A stretch of 64,000 bases of DNA from NCBI GenBank assembly GCA_027257055.1, contig JAPVLO010000054.1, positions 3,224,001-3,288,000 on the forward strand, given 5' to 3'. Within the stretch, counting starts at the first letter, position 1, and every line of letters starts with the position of its first letter. The position numbers and the translations under genes are program-made. Shown here piece after piece: positions 39,587 to 50,809 of this stretch. A model generated the notes under the pieces. It did not search any database, was not told the DNA's origin, and worked only from the letters and a program-made list of their open reading frames with translations. Source of the DNA: Cephalopachus bancanus. Lineage: Eukaryota; Chordata; Mammalia; Primates; Tarsiidae.

Positions 39587-39910
39587 TTCTTCTTTTTATT
39601 TTAAAAATGTGGAGTACAATTCAGGGTTAGGTACATATGTGGTCATTGTACAGGTAAAGTATGGGGACCCTTATTGATGCTATGTGCCAACCTCCAGCAG
39701 TGTCCCACTACTGCTGAGCCTTTTTTTATAGTATTATTGTGATAAGTGATCAGAGTTCACTTATGAGTGAGTACACGTGTTACTCAGATCTTTGTTTCTA
39801 AGTCACTAAATATTATGGACTTTCTATCCAGGTTGATGCAAAGTTCATAATTTTGTTTTTCTTTATGGCTGCATAATATTCCATATGTAAATGGAATTTT
39901 CTTTATCCAG
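39587..39910 (-). mobile_element. L1 3' end fragment
   Basis: Antisense: a TTTATTTTAAAAATGTGG start, GTACAATTCAGGGTTAGG, CTTATGAGTGAGTACACG and GGCTGCATAATATTCC. This is the same L1 3' end as at 57000 and 59020, 5'-truncated. Confidence 0.85.
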
Positions 39911-40010
39911 TTACTATAATTCTTAAAATAAAATTTTGGTAGCTCTTTTCTCTTTTCACCTACACTCCAAATCTCTCAAATTTGGCTGAAAAAAACAATG
40001 TCATAATTAT

Positions 40011-40019
40011 CTCTCTCTC

Positions 40020-40084
<65 letters not shown>
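40011..40084. repeat. (CT)n microsatellite
   Basis: About 74 bases of CT with a single CCCTT interruption near the left end. Confidence 0.97.
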
Positions 40085-40086
<2 letters not shown>

Positions 40087-40995
40087 CCTTCTCATTTGGT
40101 TTTTTAAATAAAATTTTGAAAGTTAAATTTATCGCAACATCTCTCATTCTTTCAATTTATGCTTCCTTCTATACCTAGCACCTATCAATAAACACTCATT
40201 GAATAAGTCAAAACAAATATTTGAATAAGTTTTAGTTTCCATTAACCTCGAAGTAATAAAACACATTTTCAGAAGAAAATACCAGTTATTGGTAAACCTT
40301 TAAAATGCTGAATTTAATAGCCCACCCACCTGAGCTCCAAGTTGTTTGTGGAAACCAATACACCTCTTAGATGGCGTTATCTGTTTGGCTACTTTTCACC
40401 TCTTTTAAAAGTTTTGGGGCCACTAAGGAATACTTGCAAAAGGAAGAGGGCCATTTGAATTCCTCTAGTTTCTCTTCCCTCTTTGTCCCCCTTCTTTCAC
40501 ACGCCTTGCTCCAAAATACAGCTACACACACTCTCTCACACACACTCATAGGCAGCAGCCAGTCAACCAATACAACTGACACATTGCTGACTGCCTCTCT
40601 TTAGAAAATCATAGAGTTGAGAAGCATCTCACACACATACACGACACACACAAAAACACACATAATCAATGAGGCTATTTCTAGACTTTATGGCAGAGAA
40701 AAAAATCTATTTCTCTTCTTCCTAAAAACTCTCCAAAAAGAGTTTGCATATTATTCCAAACCTTTATGTTAGTATGCTCTTTTGTATATTTAACCTATAC
40801 ATGTTGTATAGGAGCAACATAGTATTAAAGGACCTTTATGTTGAAAGAGAGCAGAGAACAGAGTTGAACTAAATGAGATAAAGCTAACTATTGGAGGATA
40901 CCGAGTGCTAGACTGCTGGGGTATGAAAATCAATTAATTAAACTGTAAGTATGAGGCAGGGGAGAGGCATAGTTTTAGTTAAAATGAACAAAGCA
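40085..40995. other. Intron without recognised elements
   Basis: Unassigned, with short CA-rich clusters near 40530-40560 and 40630-40660. The open frames at 40367-40604 on both strands overlap each other and have no family features. Confidence 0.5.
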
Positions 40996-41000
40996 GCACA

Positions 41001-41038
<38 letters not shown>
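40996..41038. repeat. (CA)n microsatellite
   Basis: A CA run with one CACC interruption. Confidence 0.97.
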
Positions 41039-41041
<3 letters not shown>

Positions 41042-41689
41042 ATATATTTATAGACTGACTTTTTCTGAAATGCTCCCCTGGAAATCCCCCTTCCCTAAAT
41101 GCATCATCATGTGTTCTGAGTGTGAAGCTCATAGGTGCAACGCCAACTGCTACTACAGAAATAGCTACTTTCAATGGAATCGAGTTATGTTTGGCAAAAA
41201 AATGACATTTTTTTATTGAGGCTTTCAGTTTTCTTCTTCTTTTTTTAGTTTTCTTTCTTAAATAGAATGTTCAAAATATTCCTACTGCTGTGGCTGGTTT
41301 ATGCTTAAAACAGTTCTTTTCTACTTATATATAACATGCTAATGTAATTTGACTGTGCACATTGCAAATTTTAATTTGTTTTGTATTTCAAATAGGATCC
41401 CCCTTATAAAAATCCATTGATCTCTATGCATTTATAAATATAGTTTAAAACAAAAAACATTTAATTAACAGTTTTCTGCTTGATTATTTTTTCTTTCCTG
41501 GGAGGTGAAAAACATGTTGAAGGAGTGATAAGGAAGTGGCAAGGGAAGACAGGAAGAGGATCACTCTGGTTGGGCTTATTGGTGGGATAATAGCTATTCA
41601 CAGGTAACCCCCTGCATTACACACAGCCACCCTTATGTTCATTAAAAAAAAAAAAAAAACTCCGAAGAAACAGAAAGGCATAAAAATAT
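41039..41689. other. Intron without recognised elements
   Basis: Unassigned apart from an A run at about 41643-41659. Confidence 0.5.
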
Positions 41690-41815
41690 AGTGGGAACTG
41701 CCCTAGCATGACTGACGAGTCATGAAAACTACCTCCCTCTTCTAGCCATGCCACTGACTAGGCTGTGCATCTCTGAGTTAGTCACTTAACTTCTCTGCAC
41801 CTCATTCACCAATGA
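41690..41815 (+). repeat. MIR fragment
   Basis: TCTAGCCATGCCACTGACTAG, GAGTTAGTCACTTAACTTC and CTGCACCTCATTCACC match the MIR core. Confidence 0.68.
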
Positions 41816-43079
41816 CTGAATCAGTACTTACTCCAAAGCCAAATGTTTTTTCCACCACATGCCCTGAATAGCAGAAAAGCAAAGCCTACGGATGTCTGCT
41901 GGTTTATGAGAAAAAGGGAGTTGGCACAGAGGTCTAAAATCATTGTTCCATGCCATCAGTTAATGAGGGATTTTGGTAGTTGTTGAATCAAAATTGAACT
42001 CTCTTGCTGCCAAGTTGAAGTCCATAGAATTTTTGCAATTTTTTTCTTCGAATTTCCTAAATACAACCTGGTATATATTGAATAACACCATAATATGCTA
42101 ACAGTTTTTCAAAAATCTATCTACACACCATGTCAAACACATATTGCATTAATATGAATTTGGAAAAATGGAAATTAGTTAACCTGGCTGACACTACACT
42201 CATATTATTGTGGACATAAATATGTTGAAGAGTGAACTAAAGAAGACTGGTAATTTGAAATGTTGCAGGTAGTTCTCCAATTCTATCCCATCCCAATTTT
42301 CCTAATATACATTAAAAATGAAATATCTGAGCAAAACAAACTGGTCTGGTACTTTAATCATCAGATCTATTTCCATAATACATCCAGATCTGGTTCAAAC
42401 CTCATATGTCACAACGGTTTTATAAATTTTAACTAGCAACATTTCTGGCAAATGTGCTTATGAATCTAATGAAAAGCAAAAATGTGAATCCAGATTCAGA
42501 AATTCATGAGGATGATAAAATCTGGCAAGATCTGTATTATGTATTATATTTATTTTTAGTGGAAAGATCTATTTGGAGCTTTTTTTTTCTTCTTTTGTTG
42601 AACTAGAAAAAGCAGCATCTACTATTCCAACAACCTACATTTTTATTTCTGTTTTAAAACCCAAAAGCTCTTTTCTGCTGAGGAATTGTATAACTAGTAT
42701 CTATGGTAAAGTTTGGTTATACAGTAGTCAAGGTATTGATTCCTAGGAAACCAGCAAATGTTATAAAATATTAAATGTAAGAAGTCTAGTGCTTATCAAG
42801 GCGATGCAATGATGATTTGGGACCTCTACTGCCAGAATCCCTTCACCCAGAAAAGCTGAACAAGACACAATCAATTACTATGTGGAAAAGACCTTTTGCT
42901 AGTTTTACACATAAAACATATACACTATTGTACTTAGTCTATTTCCTGCCTTATACTCCATTCATAAAACAATGCTTTCAGCACAAAATAAAGAAAACCA
43001 CAGCAATTCAGTTTGGCTCCATAAGTGGTGCGCAGCAGCATAGCAAGAGAAAGTAACACCCTACTGCTCATTCTTGACA
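41816..43079. other. Intron without recognised elements
   Basis: Unassigned. The 79-codon plus-strand frame at 42817 has no known domain. Confidence 0.5.
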
Positions 43080-43240
43080 TGTAGTATGGCTTTGTAAGAA
43101 AGATCTTTGGATCAGGAGAAAATAAAGGACTGGTCTCTGTTCTTGGCTCTGCAGTTTTCTACCACTGGTAAAACAATCTCTCTGAACTTCAATTGCTATA
43201 TGTGCTGCCATTATAAGAGAACATTGTAAATATCTCTTCT
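43080..43240 (+). repeat. MIR fragment (diverged)
   Basis: GGTCTCTGTTCTTGGCTCTG, TCTGAACTTCAATTGC and a weak tail are MIR-like. Confidence 0.5.
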
Positions 43241-43339
43241 AAAAAATGCACATATCAAACAAATGAATAAAAGAACTTAGTGGACACTCAAGTCTCTTAG
43301 AAATGCACAAAATTATTGGATTTCAGATCGTTTTATAAG

Positions 43340-44040
43340 CATCCTGCATCTTGCCATGTGCCCAACTTTGAAGGCTTCTCTTCTCATCCATCCAGCAATC
43401 AGTATCAACCCACAAACCCAATAGGCAGCTCCTTTTGCTTCAATCATCTTCCTATCTTCAACAGTTGTTCCAGGTTAAGCCTTCATTAGCTCTCCCTACT
43501 TTGTCTCCCTGCCTAAAACATCCCCCAAACTTCAGGACACCTTGTGAATAGCTTCTGATTAATCTCCTCCAAAAAGTAAGAAAGCAGCTTCCCTGGTAAA
43601 ACCATTCAGTGGTTCTCTGCCCACCTACTGCATCACATCATAAATCCTTCAGTAACAAGTAAGGCTCTCCACAGTTGGGCTCAGTTCTTCCTTTCCAAAC
43701 TTCTCCAGTCCTTAACCTGTCAACTCCATTCTTGCCATAACTGAAATATTCAGGATTCCCCAAAGTGCCACATGACTTCATTGCTCTGCACCTTTCCTTA
43801 GAGTTGAAGTGTATTTGTAAATCCAACACAGGATGACAAACACTCTCCCTTTTATTATATGCTCTTTCAGATACAGCTAGAGGGTTGACGACGGAGATAA
43901 ACTAATTTCACAAATAATTTCTATGGCAGTCCACGTCTTTCCATTTGCCCTGCCTCCACCAAGTTGAAGTTACTCTCATCTCTTTTGTGAATCCTGCCAT
44001 TGGGCTTCTGGATTTTAGTGGTATACTCTCTCCATATTTC
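43340..44040 (+). repeat. L2-like sequence (diverged)
   Basis: TGGTAAAACCATTCAGTGG, AAGGCTCTCCACAGTTGGGC, TTCTTGCCATAACTGAAATATTC and CTCTGCACCTTTCC read like L2 sense strand. Boundaries are uncertain. Confidence 0.5.
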
Positions 44041-44692
44041 ATTCTTCATTTAGCCTCCAGAATGATCTATTTCTATGTTGTTGTCTTTTTTGGGGGAGGT
44101 AGCTCTGTTTACACATAATTTATATGCAATAAACTGCACCTATTTAAAATATACAATAATAATGCATACACTATAATAATAATGTATAAAATTTACAATT
44201 TAGTAAGTTTTGGCATATGTGCAACTCATGAAAACATCACCATAACCAAGATAATGAGCATATCACCCCCTGAAGGGTTTCTTTTGATGTTTTGTAAACT
44301 TTTCCATTTATCTCTCTCCCAGGCAACTACTGATTTGTTCTCTATCACTATAAATTAGTTTTCATTTTCTAGAATTTCATGTAAGTGGGATTATACAGTA
44401 CATATTCGTTTGTGTCTGAATTCCTTCACCAGCGTAATTTATTCATGTTGTAGTGTGTATAAACAGTTTGTTGAAATTTTTATTACTGAGTAGAACTTCA
44501 TTATATGGATATACCACAGTTTATAATTCACTTGCTGATAGACATTTGAGTTGTTTCCAGTTCCTAGCTACTACAAATAAAGTTGCTATGAACATTTACA
44601 TATGAGTCCTTGTATGAACTTCATTTTTTCCCCTCTTGGTTAATTCCTAGGGGTGAAATAGGTGGATCAAATCTTAGATGAATGTTTAACAT

Positions 44693-44782
44693 ATTTATGT
44701 ATTTGTTTATTTTTGAGAAAGCAAGATTTATTGAGAGGACAAGAAAGCTCCCACAGTGGGAGGGGACCTAAGGGGGTTGCCC
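44693..44782 (-). mobile_element. Short retroposed fragment resembling an LTR polyadenylation region
   Basis: About 90 bases interrupt the L1 between perfect 10-bp duplications TGTTTAACAT (44683-44692 and 44783-44792). On the minus strand the insert has a GTGGGAGCTTTC stretch, then AATAAA followed within about 15 bases by an A-rich tail. The pattern of signal, cleavage site, tail and target duplication is that of L1-mediated retroposition of a polyadenylated transcript. The body resembles the R region of an old endogenous retroviral LTR. It is 5'-truncated and non-coding. Confidence 0.65.
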
Positions 44783-46293
44783 TGTTTAACATTTTTAAAA
44801 ACTGTCCAAAAGTTTTACATAGTGGAAAACCATTTTATATCCCACCATCAGTATATGAGTTTCAGTTCCTTCCTACTTGGTGTGGTCATCCTTTTCATAT
44901 TAACCATTGTAATCATTTACAGTATGGTTTTAATTTGCACTTTTCTAATGACCAGTGATGCTGAGTCATTTGTTCATATGCTTACTCGCTTTCCATATAT
45001 CCTCTCTAGCTAAACATTTGCTAATTTTTGCTGGGTTGTTTGTTTCCTTACTTTTGAATTTTGAGGTTCTTTTTTACATTCTGCCTGTCGATTCCTTCTC
45101 AGATATATGCTTTGTAAATATATTCTTCCAGTCTGTTACTTCCCTTTTTATTCTCTTTTAAATACAGAAGTTTTTGATTTGATAAAGTACAATTTAACAA
45201 TGTGCTCTTTTCTGGATTGTGCCTTGGGTGTTCTAAGAAATCATTGCCTGCTCTTCCACGAGAGCACAAAGTTTTGATCTTACAAATTCTTCTAAAATAA
45301 GGGAGTTTTATATTTAAAACTTTCAAAGTATTAGGTTGTACACTTAAGTCTATGATCCACTTGGAATCTTTGTATGTTATATGAAGTAAAGAATATGTTT
45401 TTGTAGGTGGAAATCCAATTGTTCCAGCACCCACCATTTGTTGAAAAGAGGATCCCTTTTGCACTTTTGTCAAAAATCATTTGTTCATATATGTGTGTAG
45501 AGGGGAGGATTCAGAACTCTATAATTTGTTCCATTATTCTATTTGTCTAAATCTGTGCCAAAACCACACTGCTTTGCTTTTCTAGTTTTGTAATAAATGT
45601 TAAGCAGTGTAGGTCCTTCAACTTTGTTCTTTTTAAAAATTTTTTGGCTATTTTAAAGTCCTTTGCATTTCCATGTAAATTTTAGAAACCGTTTGTCAAT
45701 TTCTACAAATATGCCTGCTGGGATCTTGATAGAGATTACCTCAGGATTATATATCAATTTGCAGAGCACTGACAATAGTATTATGACTAGTTCATGAATG
45801 TATTACAGATATATATATTTTTTTTACAATTTATCTCAGTAATAATTTATAGTTTTCAGTTTACCAGTCTTTCACATTTTTGTCAGATTTATCCCTAAGT
45901 AGTTCATATTTTTATGGTATTGTAAAAGGTATTTTTTATTTCAATTTTGGGTTGTACATATAAAAATATAATATATTTTGCATATTTATATATCCTGCAC
46001 CTTACTTAACTCATTTTCTGGCTCTAGTATCTTTTCTGTAGATTCCATCAGATTTTCTACAAAGATGACAACACTGCCTGCATATAAGTAGTTATACTTA
46101 ATTCTTTCCAATATATATATCTTCTTTTTTTCTTTGCCTATTGCACTGGTTAGAAACTCTAATACAATGTCCAATAGAAATGGAGAGAAAGGCAGCCTCA
46201 TCGTGTCCGTAATTTTAAAGGAAAATATTCTCTCTTCCACTACTAAGTATGATAAGTATGATAATAGCGGTGGGGGTTTTGTAGCTGCTTTTT

Positions 46294-46597
46294 CTTTTTC
46301 TTTTCTTTTTTTTTTTTTTTTTTTTTTTTTTTGAGTTGGAGTCTCACTCTGTCGCCCAGGTGGCACGCTCCCGGCCACCGCAGCCTCGGCCTGTTGGGCT
46401 CCGGCGATCCTTCCGCCTCAGCCTTCCAAGTAGGTGGAACTACAGGCGCGCGCTACCACACCCGGCTAATTTTTTATTTATTGTAGAGATGAGGTCTCGC
46501 CAAGTTGCCCAGGCGGGTCTCGAACCCGCAGGCTCAGGCAATCCACTCACCTCAGCCTCCCAAAGCTCGGGATTACAGACGGAGCCACGGAGCCCGG
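46294..46597 (-). mobile_element. Young-type Alu with 17-bp target duplication
   Basis: Antisense: long T-run with C interruptions, GAGTTGGAGTCTCACTCTG, ending GGAGCCACGGAGCCCGG. The perfect duplication TTTTGTAGCTGCTTTTT flanks it (46277-46293 and 46598-46614). It has the exact young B box (46516-46526, complement). The open frames across it on both strands are Alu-derived. Confidence 0.96.
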
Positions 46598-46894
46598 TTT
46601 TGTAGCTGCTTTTTATCAGATTATGAAAGTTCCCTTCCATTCCTGTTCAGAGCTTTGGTCAGGAATGAAATCTTGGTTTTTGTCCAGTGTTTTTTCTGTG
46701 ATCATCGTGATGATCATACAGTGTTTTGCTTTGGACTTTTTGTATGTTAATTTGGCAAATTATATTGATTTACTTTCAAATGGAAAACTGACCTTACATT
46801 CATGGGATAAACACCAGTTAGTCATGATGAATTATCTTTTTTAGATTTTGTTAGATTCCATTCGCTAAAATTTTTTATTTATGTTTATGAGGAT

Positions 46895-47070
46895 CTTGGT
46901 CTCCACCTTCCCTTCCTCCTCTTTCTCTTCCTCTTCCTCTTCCTCCTCATCAAGTTCTCACTGTTGTCTCCTCCTTTCCCTCCTCTTCCTCCTTCTCCTC
47001 CCCCCCACCTCCTCCTCCTTTTTATCAAAGTCTCACTGTTGTCTCTTCCTCCTCCTCCTCCACCTCCCCC
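46895..47070. repeat. Polypyrimidine tract (CTT/CCT)
   Basis: About 175 bases of almost pure C and T, made of TCCTCT-type units, lie directly before the T-end of the neighbouring antisense Alu. It is probably an expansion of that Alu's tail. Open frames encoding poly-Ser/Pro here are artefacts. Confidence 0.9.
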
Positions 47071-47333
47071 TCAGGGTCTCACTCTGTTGCCCAGGCTAGA
47101 GTGCAGTGGCATGATCATGCCTCACCAAAGCCATGAAATCCTGGGCTCAGGTAAACCTTTTGCCTAAGCTTCCCTATTGGCTGGAACTACATGTGCCATC
47201 ATGCCTGGGTAATTTTTTATAGAGCTAAGGTCTTGCTATGTTGCTTAGGCTGGTCTCAAATTCCTAATTTCAAGCAATCCTCCCACCTCAGCCTCCCAAA
47301 GTGCTGGGATTACAGGCGTGAATCATCACACCT
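47071..47333 (-). mobile_element. Older Alu
   Basis: Antisense: AGGGTCTCACTCTGTTGCCC, AATCCTCCCACCTCAGCC, CAAAGTGCTGGGATTACAGG. It has ancestral features and about 15-20% apparent divergence by eye. Confidence 0.92.
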
Positions 47334-47984
47334 GTATCTTGTCTTTTCTTCAATGTCGCTTTCTCATTTTATATCAGGTAATGCTGACCTCATAAATTGA
47401 ACCGAAAAGTATCCCCTGTTCTTCAGTCTTCCTTGAATGTTCCTTAAATGTTCTGCAGAATGCACCAGTGAAGTCCTCTGGACCTACAGTTTTGTTTGTG
47501 TGAGCTTTTTTTAACTAAGATTTTAATATCTTAAATAAATATGCCGCTGTTCAGGTTACCAGTTTCTTCTAGTGTGAGCTTTGGTAGTATGTGTCTTTTA
47601 AGTAATCTGTCCATTTCATGCAAGTATATCTCAAGTAAAACTTATTGACATAAAAATTGTTCCAAAAATGCCCTTATTACTTTCATTTTAATATCTGTTA
47701 AATTTGTAAAATGTCTCCCTCTCATTTCTGACATGGGTAATTTGTGCCTTTTCCCTCTTTACTTTCCTGATTCAGTCTAGCTAGAGGTTTCATCCATGTT
47801 ATTCATCTTATCAAGGAACTAACTTTGGCTTCATTGATTTTTTTCTATTGTTTTTGCTATCTTCTATCTCCCTGATATCTAATTTGATCATTATTATGTA
47901 CTCTTCTCTACGTACTTTAGGGTTTTATATGCTCTTTTTTTTTCTAGTTTCTTGAGATGGAAAAAAATCCTTTTAAACTTGTAA

Positions 47985-48533
47985 ATCAGATAATATCGCA
48001 ACACAACATAAAATCCTCTTAATGTTCATTATTGCATTGGAACAATATCCAAGCTGTTACATAACCTCATCAGAGCTGCCATCTACCTAACCTTGTCTCC
48101 CACCACCTGCCCAACCTCTCACTGTGCTCCAGCCCTGCCTGCCCACAAATACACCAAACTTGTTCCTGCCTTAGGCCCTTTTCTGTTGCTCTTTCTTCTC
48201 CCTGGAACTTCTCTCTCAGATTGTTTCGTAACTGCCTCCTTTTCATCAGTACAATCTCAGATCAAATAAAAGCCCTTCTCAGACTAAAGTAGCCCACCAC
48301 CTTGCCATGCTCAGTTATTAATACAGTAGCCTGTTTGTTCTCTTCAAAACCTTTGTTACTGTCTGTATTTACTTTCCTCTAATTTTTTTGTTTGTTTGTT
48401 TTTGGTCTATCTCACTGGCATCTGGCAGCTTATTGAAAACTAAGACTTGCCTGTTGACTGTTGTGTCCCCAACACCATGCTCATTGGGAACCAGCTAGTA
48501 AGTGCTCAATAAACAATGGTGAATGAATGGATG
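47985..48533 (+). repeat. L2 LINE 3' end
   Basis: Sense L2 in order: ATAACCTCATCAGAGCTGCC, TTGTTCCTGCCTTAGGCCC, CTCCCTGGAACTTCTC, TCAGATCAAATAAAAGCCC, TGTTGTGTCCCCAACACC, and the tail AAGTGCTCAATAAACAATGG then TGAATGAATGG. Confidence 0.85.
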
Positions 48534-49034
48534 TTCAGGCATTATTAAATTACTGTCTCTGCTGCCTCCACCATGAAGAATTTTTATCCCAGTAACATTT
48601 CAGTGATATATTCAAACTGCAACTTTAAAAAAAATTTTCTGGCTTCTCTCTACAGATTCCCTAGAGGTAGTAAGGCCCTTATCTGTAAATTCAAGTTCAT
48701 TTCATGGCAATCCCCATAGTAGGACTTTATCTGTCACTTTTGCTACAAAAAGGCAAAGACCTAAGTAAATCTATAAAATGCTGGCATGGACTTCTTTCCT
48801 TCCAGGAAGGGTACTGATTTCTTAAGAAAGTGCTTGTCTGTGAAGCAGGGTTAAGGTATAATTCCAAACTCAAATTCACGAGGGAGTTTCTTAGAATTTC
48901 TCAGTCCAGTAAAAAGTGTTCTTTTGCATAAAGCTGTATACATCTGTTTCCTGGCTGAACCATCCTGTCTTGAATGATGCATTCTCCCAAGAGTTGTAAT
49001 TCTAATTTCGTCACAATTCTCAATCACACTAACT
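48534..49034. other. Intron without recognised elements
   Basis: Unassigned sequence between L2 and MIR. Confidence 0.5.
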
Positions 49035-49255
49035 GAGAATTTACTATATTTACTGAGAATTTACTGTAAGTGCCAGGCATGCTACCATGTGTACTGAATT
49101 AGCTCATTTAATCGCAACTGTCCTGTAGGATATGTAGTCTTATTGTTGCTATTTGACAAAGAGGAAACTGAGGCTCAGAAAGTTTTAAAAACTCATCACA
49201 AACTCAGTAAATATTGAACCTTCATAGAGTTAGGACTCAGCCCAGTTTCCTGATT
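49035..49255 (-). repeat. MIR fragment
   Basis: Antisense: TTACTGTAAGTGCCAGGCATG, ATTAGCTCATTTAATCGCAAC, ATTTGACAAAGAGGAAACTG and GAGTTAGGACTCAGCCC. A 15-bp unit, ACTGAGAATTTACTA/G, is tandemly repeated at its left edge (about 49031-49065). Confidence 0.78.
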
Positions 49256-49683
49256 TCTGTGTCCTCACCTAACCCTTACCTTCTTGTATCCTTCTGTAGA
49301 GTAGAAATCATGTTCGGAAACAGAACTCTACTTGCTCATTGCTTTTTCTGTCATTTCTCCTATAAAGTAAAAATTCAGTAAATACTGAATTGATTTGGCT
49401 ACATACAAATTCATCATTTTTGCTTTAATTTGTCTTTCAGGTAAGTGTCATAGGTCACTAACTCTTGAATACTCCTATCCATTGTTTGGTGTTGTGTCTT
49501 CACAAAACAATAAGAAGGCAAAATTTAGTAATATTCTCAATAAAACCAACCTAGTAAGTATATGTTGTCAGATTCAGAATCGATTTTTTTAAATGTTTCT
49601 ATATAAGTGGAAATATTTGTTAAATGTCAAGCCCCAATCTCCAGATTTAGAATGATGATTTGTTGATCGCCCGTGTTTATTCA

Positions 49684-49955
49684 TTTCTTTCTTTCTTTCT
49701 TTCTTTCTTTTTTTTTTGAGTTGGAGTCTCACTCCGTCGCTCAGACTGGAGTGCAGTGGCACGCTAATGGCCACTCCAGCATCGACCTGCTGTGTTCAGG
49801 CCATCTTTCCACCTCAGTCTTCCAAGTAGCCGGAAGTACAGGTGTGCGCTACCACCCCCGGCTAACTTTTTTTTTTTTTTAATTTATTGCAAAGACAAGG
49901 TCTTGGCAAGTTGCCCAGGCTGGCCTCAAACCTGTGGGCTCAGGCAACTACTACT
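49684..49955 (-). mobile_element. Young-type Alu, 5'-truncated
   Basis: Antisense: TTTC repeat tail, GAGTTGGAGTCTCACTCCG, right arm, internal T-run, then the left arm up to CTGTGGGCTCAGGCAACTAC. The left-arm 5' end is missing, so it is a truncated insertion. Confidence 0.9.
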
Positions 49956-50750
49956 CAGTCTTAGTAGATCTTGAACATTTTGTAATATCCGATTTTATGC
50001 TCTTTCCCCTCCTTCTCTTCCTTTTGCTCTGAATAAAAAAGAATTTGAAATAGTCATTGGCCAATGCCTTCCTTCCCACACCCATTGTCACTATCTTTCA
50101 TCATATAGTACCAGGTATCTGAGGTTGGAAATCATTCTGATGAAGATTTTTATCTGCATAACCAATGAATAGGATCATTTTTTCATTTGGAGATTTTACA
50201 TAATCGGTGTCACACTATACATATCCTTATACATCTCTATTCACTCCAAAATGTTTTTCAAATTTATTCATACATTACCACTGAATAAATGCTAATTAAA
50301 CAAAACACAACATATTCTTTTCAAAAAGAAAGAGTACAGCTTTGTTCAAAAGCATAAAAAATATTCCAAGGCTTTCCGCCTCTAAGGGTCTTATCATACT
50401 TATGCAACTATCTCTTATCACTCCTTATTTTGCCAGTAATGCCTTTCAGTATCATGATATAGTTTAATTGGGTTTTTATTTTTAGAAAAGTTATACATGA
50501 AGATAATTTAAAGAGTCAAATCATTCCACAAGGATTGTTATAACAGCAGCTTCCTTCTGTGGAGCCAAATTCCATGCCCTAGAAACAACCACTTTTAAAG
50601 AATTTTTAAAAAGATGATTCTTCTTTTTTTCTTCATTATACCTAACATATTTATATTGCTACTGTTTGCTTCCTGTTTAGAAATTATGTATTCATTTTCT
50701 ACTATGGAAGAAAATGATTCAGCCCTCTCTCCCTTCCTGCCACCCCCACT
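49956..50750. other. Intron without recognised elements
   Basis: Unassigned sequence. The frames at 50595-50899 run into the GC/AC repeat and are artefacts. Confidence 0.5.
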
Positions 50751-50753
50751 GCG

Positions 50754-50807
<54 letters not shown>
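50751..50807. repeat. (GC)n(AC)n alternating purine-pyrimidine tract
   Basis: GCGCGCGCGCG followed directly by about 23 AC units. Both parts alternate purine and pyrimidine for 57 bases. Confidence 0.97.

Positions 50808-50809
<2 letters not shown>

Larger units (their letters stand above)
44085..47970 (-). mobile_element. Long antisense L1 fossil (3' UTR and ORF2)
   Basis: The left part is an old L1M-type 3' UTR (TAAACTGCACCTATTTAAAA, TCACCATAACCAAGATAATG, ATGTAAGTGGGATTATAC). To the right, the minus strand encodes degraded ORF2: near 45473 it reads KVQKGSSFQQMVGAG and later ITYKDSKWIIDLS in a 124-codon frame. Later landmarks are GATCTTGATAGAGATTACC and AAGGAACTAACTTTGGCTTC. Three insertions interrupt it: a short LTR-like piece (44693), an Alu (46294), and a pyrimidine tract with an Alu (46895-47333). 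Confidence 0.85.

Noticed and set aside
40011..40084. CRISPR-like or minisatellite array
   Set aside because: It is a plain dinucleotide repeat with no spacers, and the genome is eukaryotic.
45099..45473. 124-codon minus-strand frame as a gene
   Set aside because: It is an L1 ORF2 fossil in a long antisense L1.
46336..46640. Alu-derived open frames as exons
   Set aside because: They are typical translations of Alu arms, and I see no transcript evidence.
46881..47167. Ser- and Pro-rich open frames
   Set aside because: They are translations of the polypyrimidine tract and adjoining Alu.
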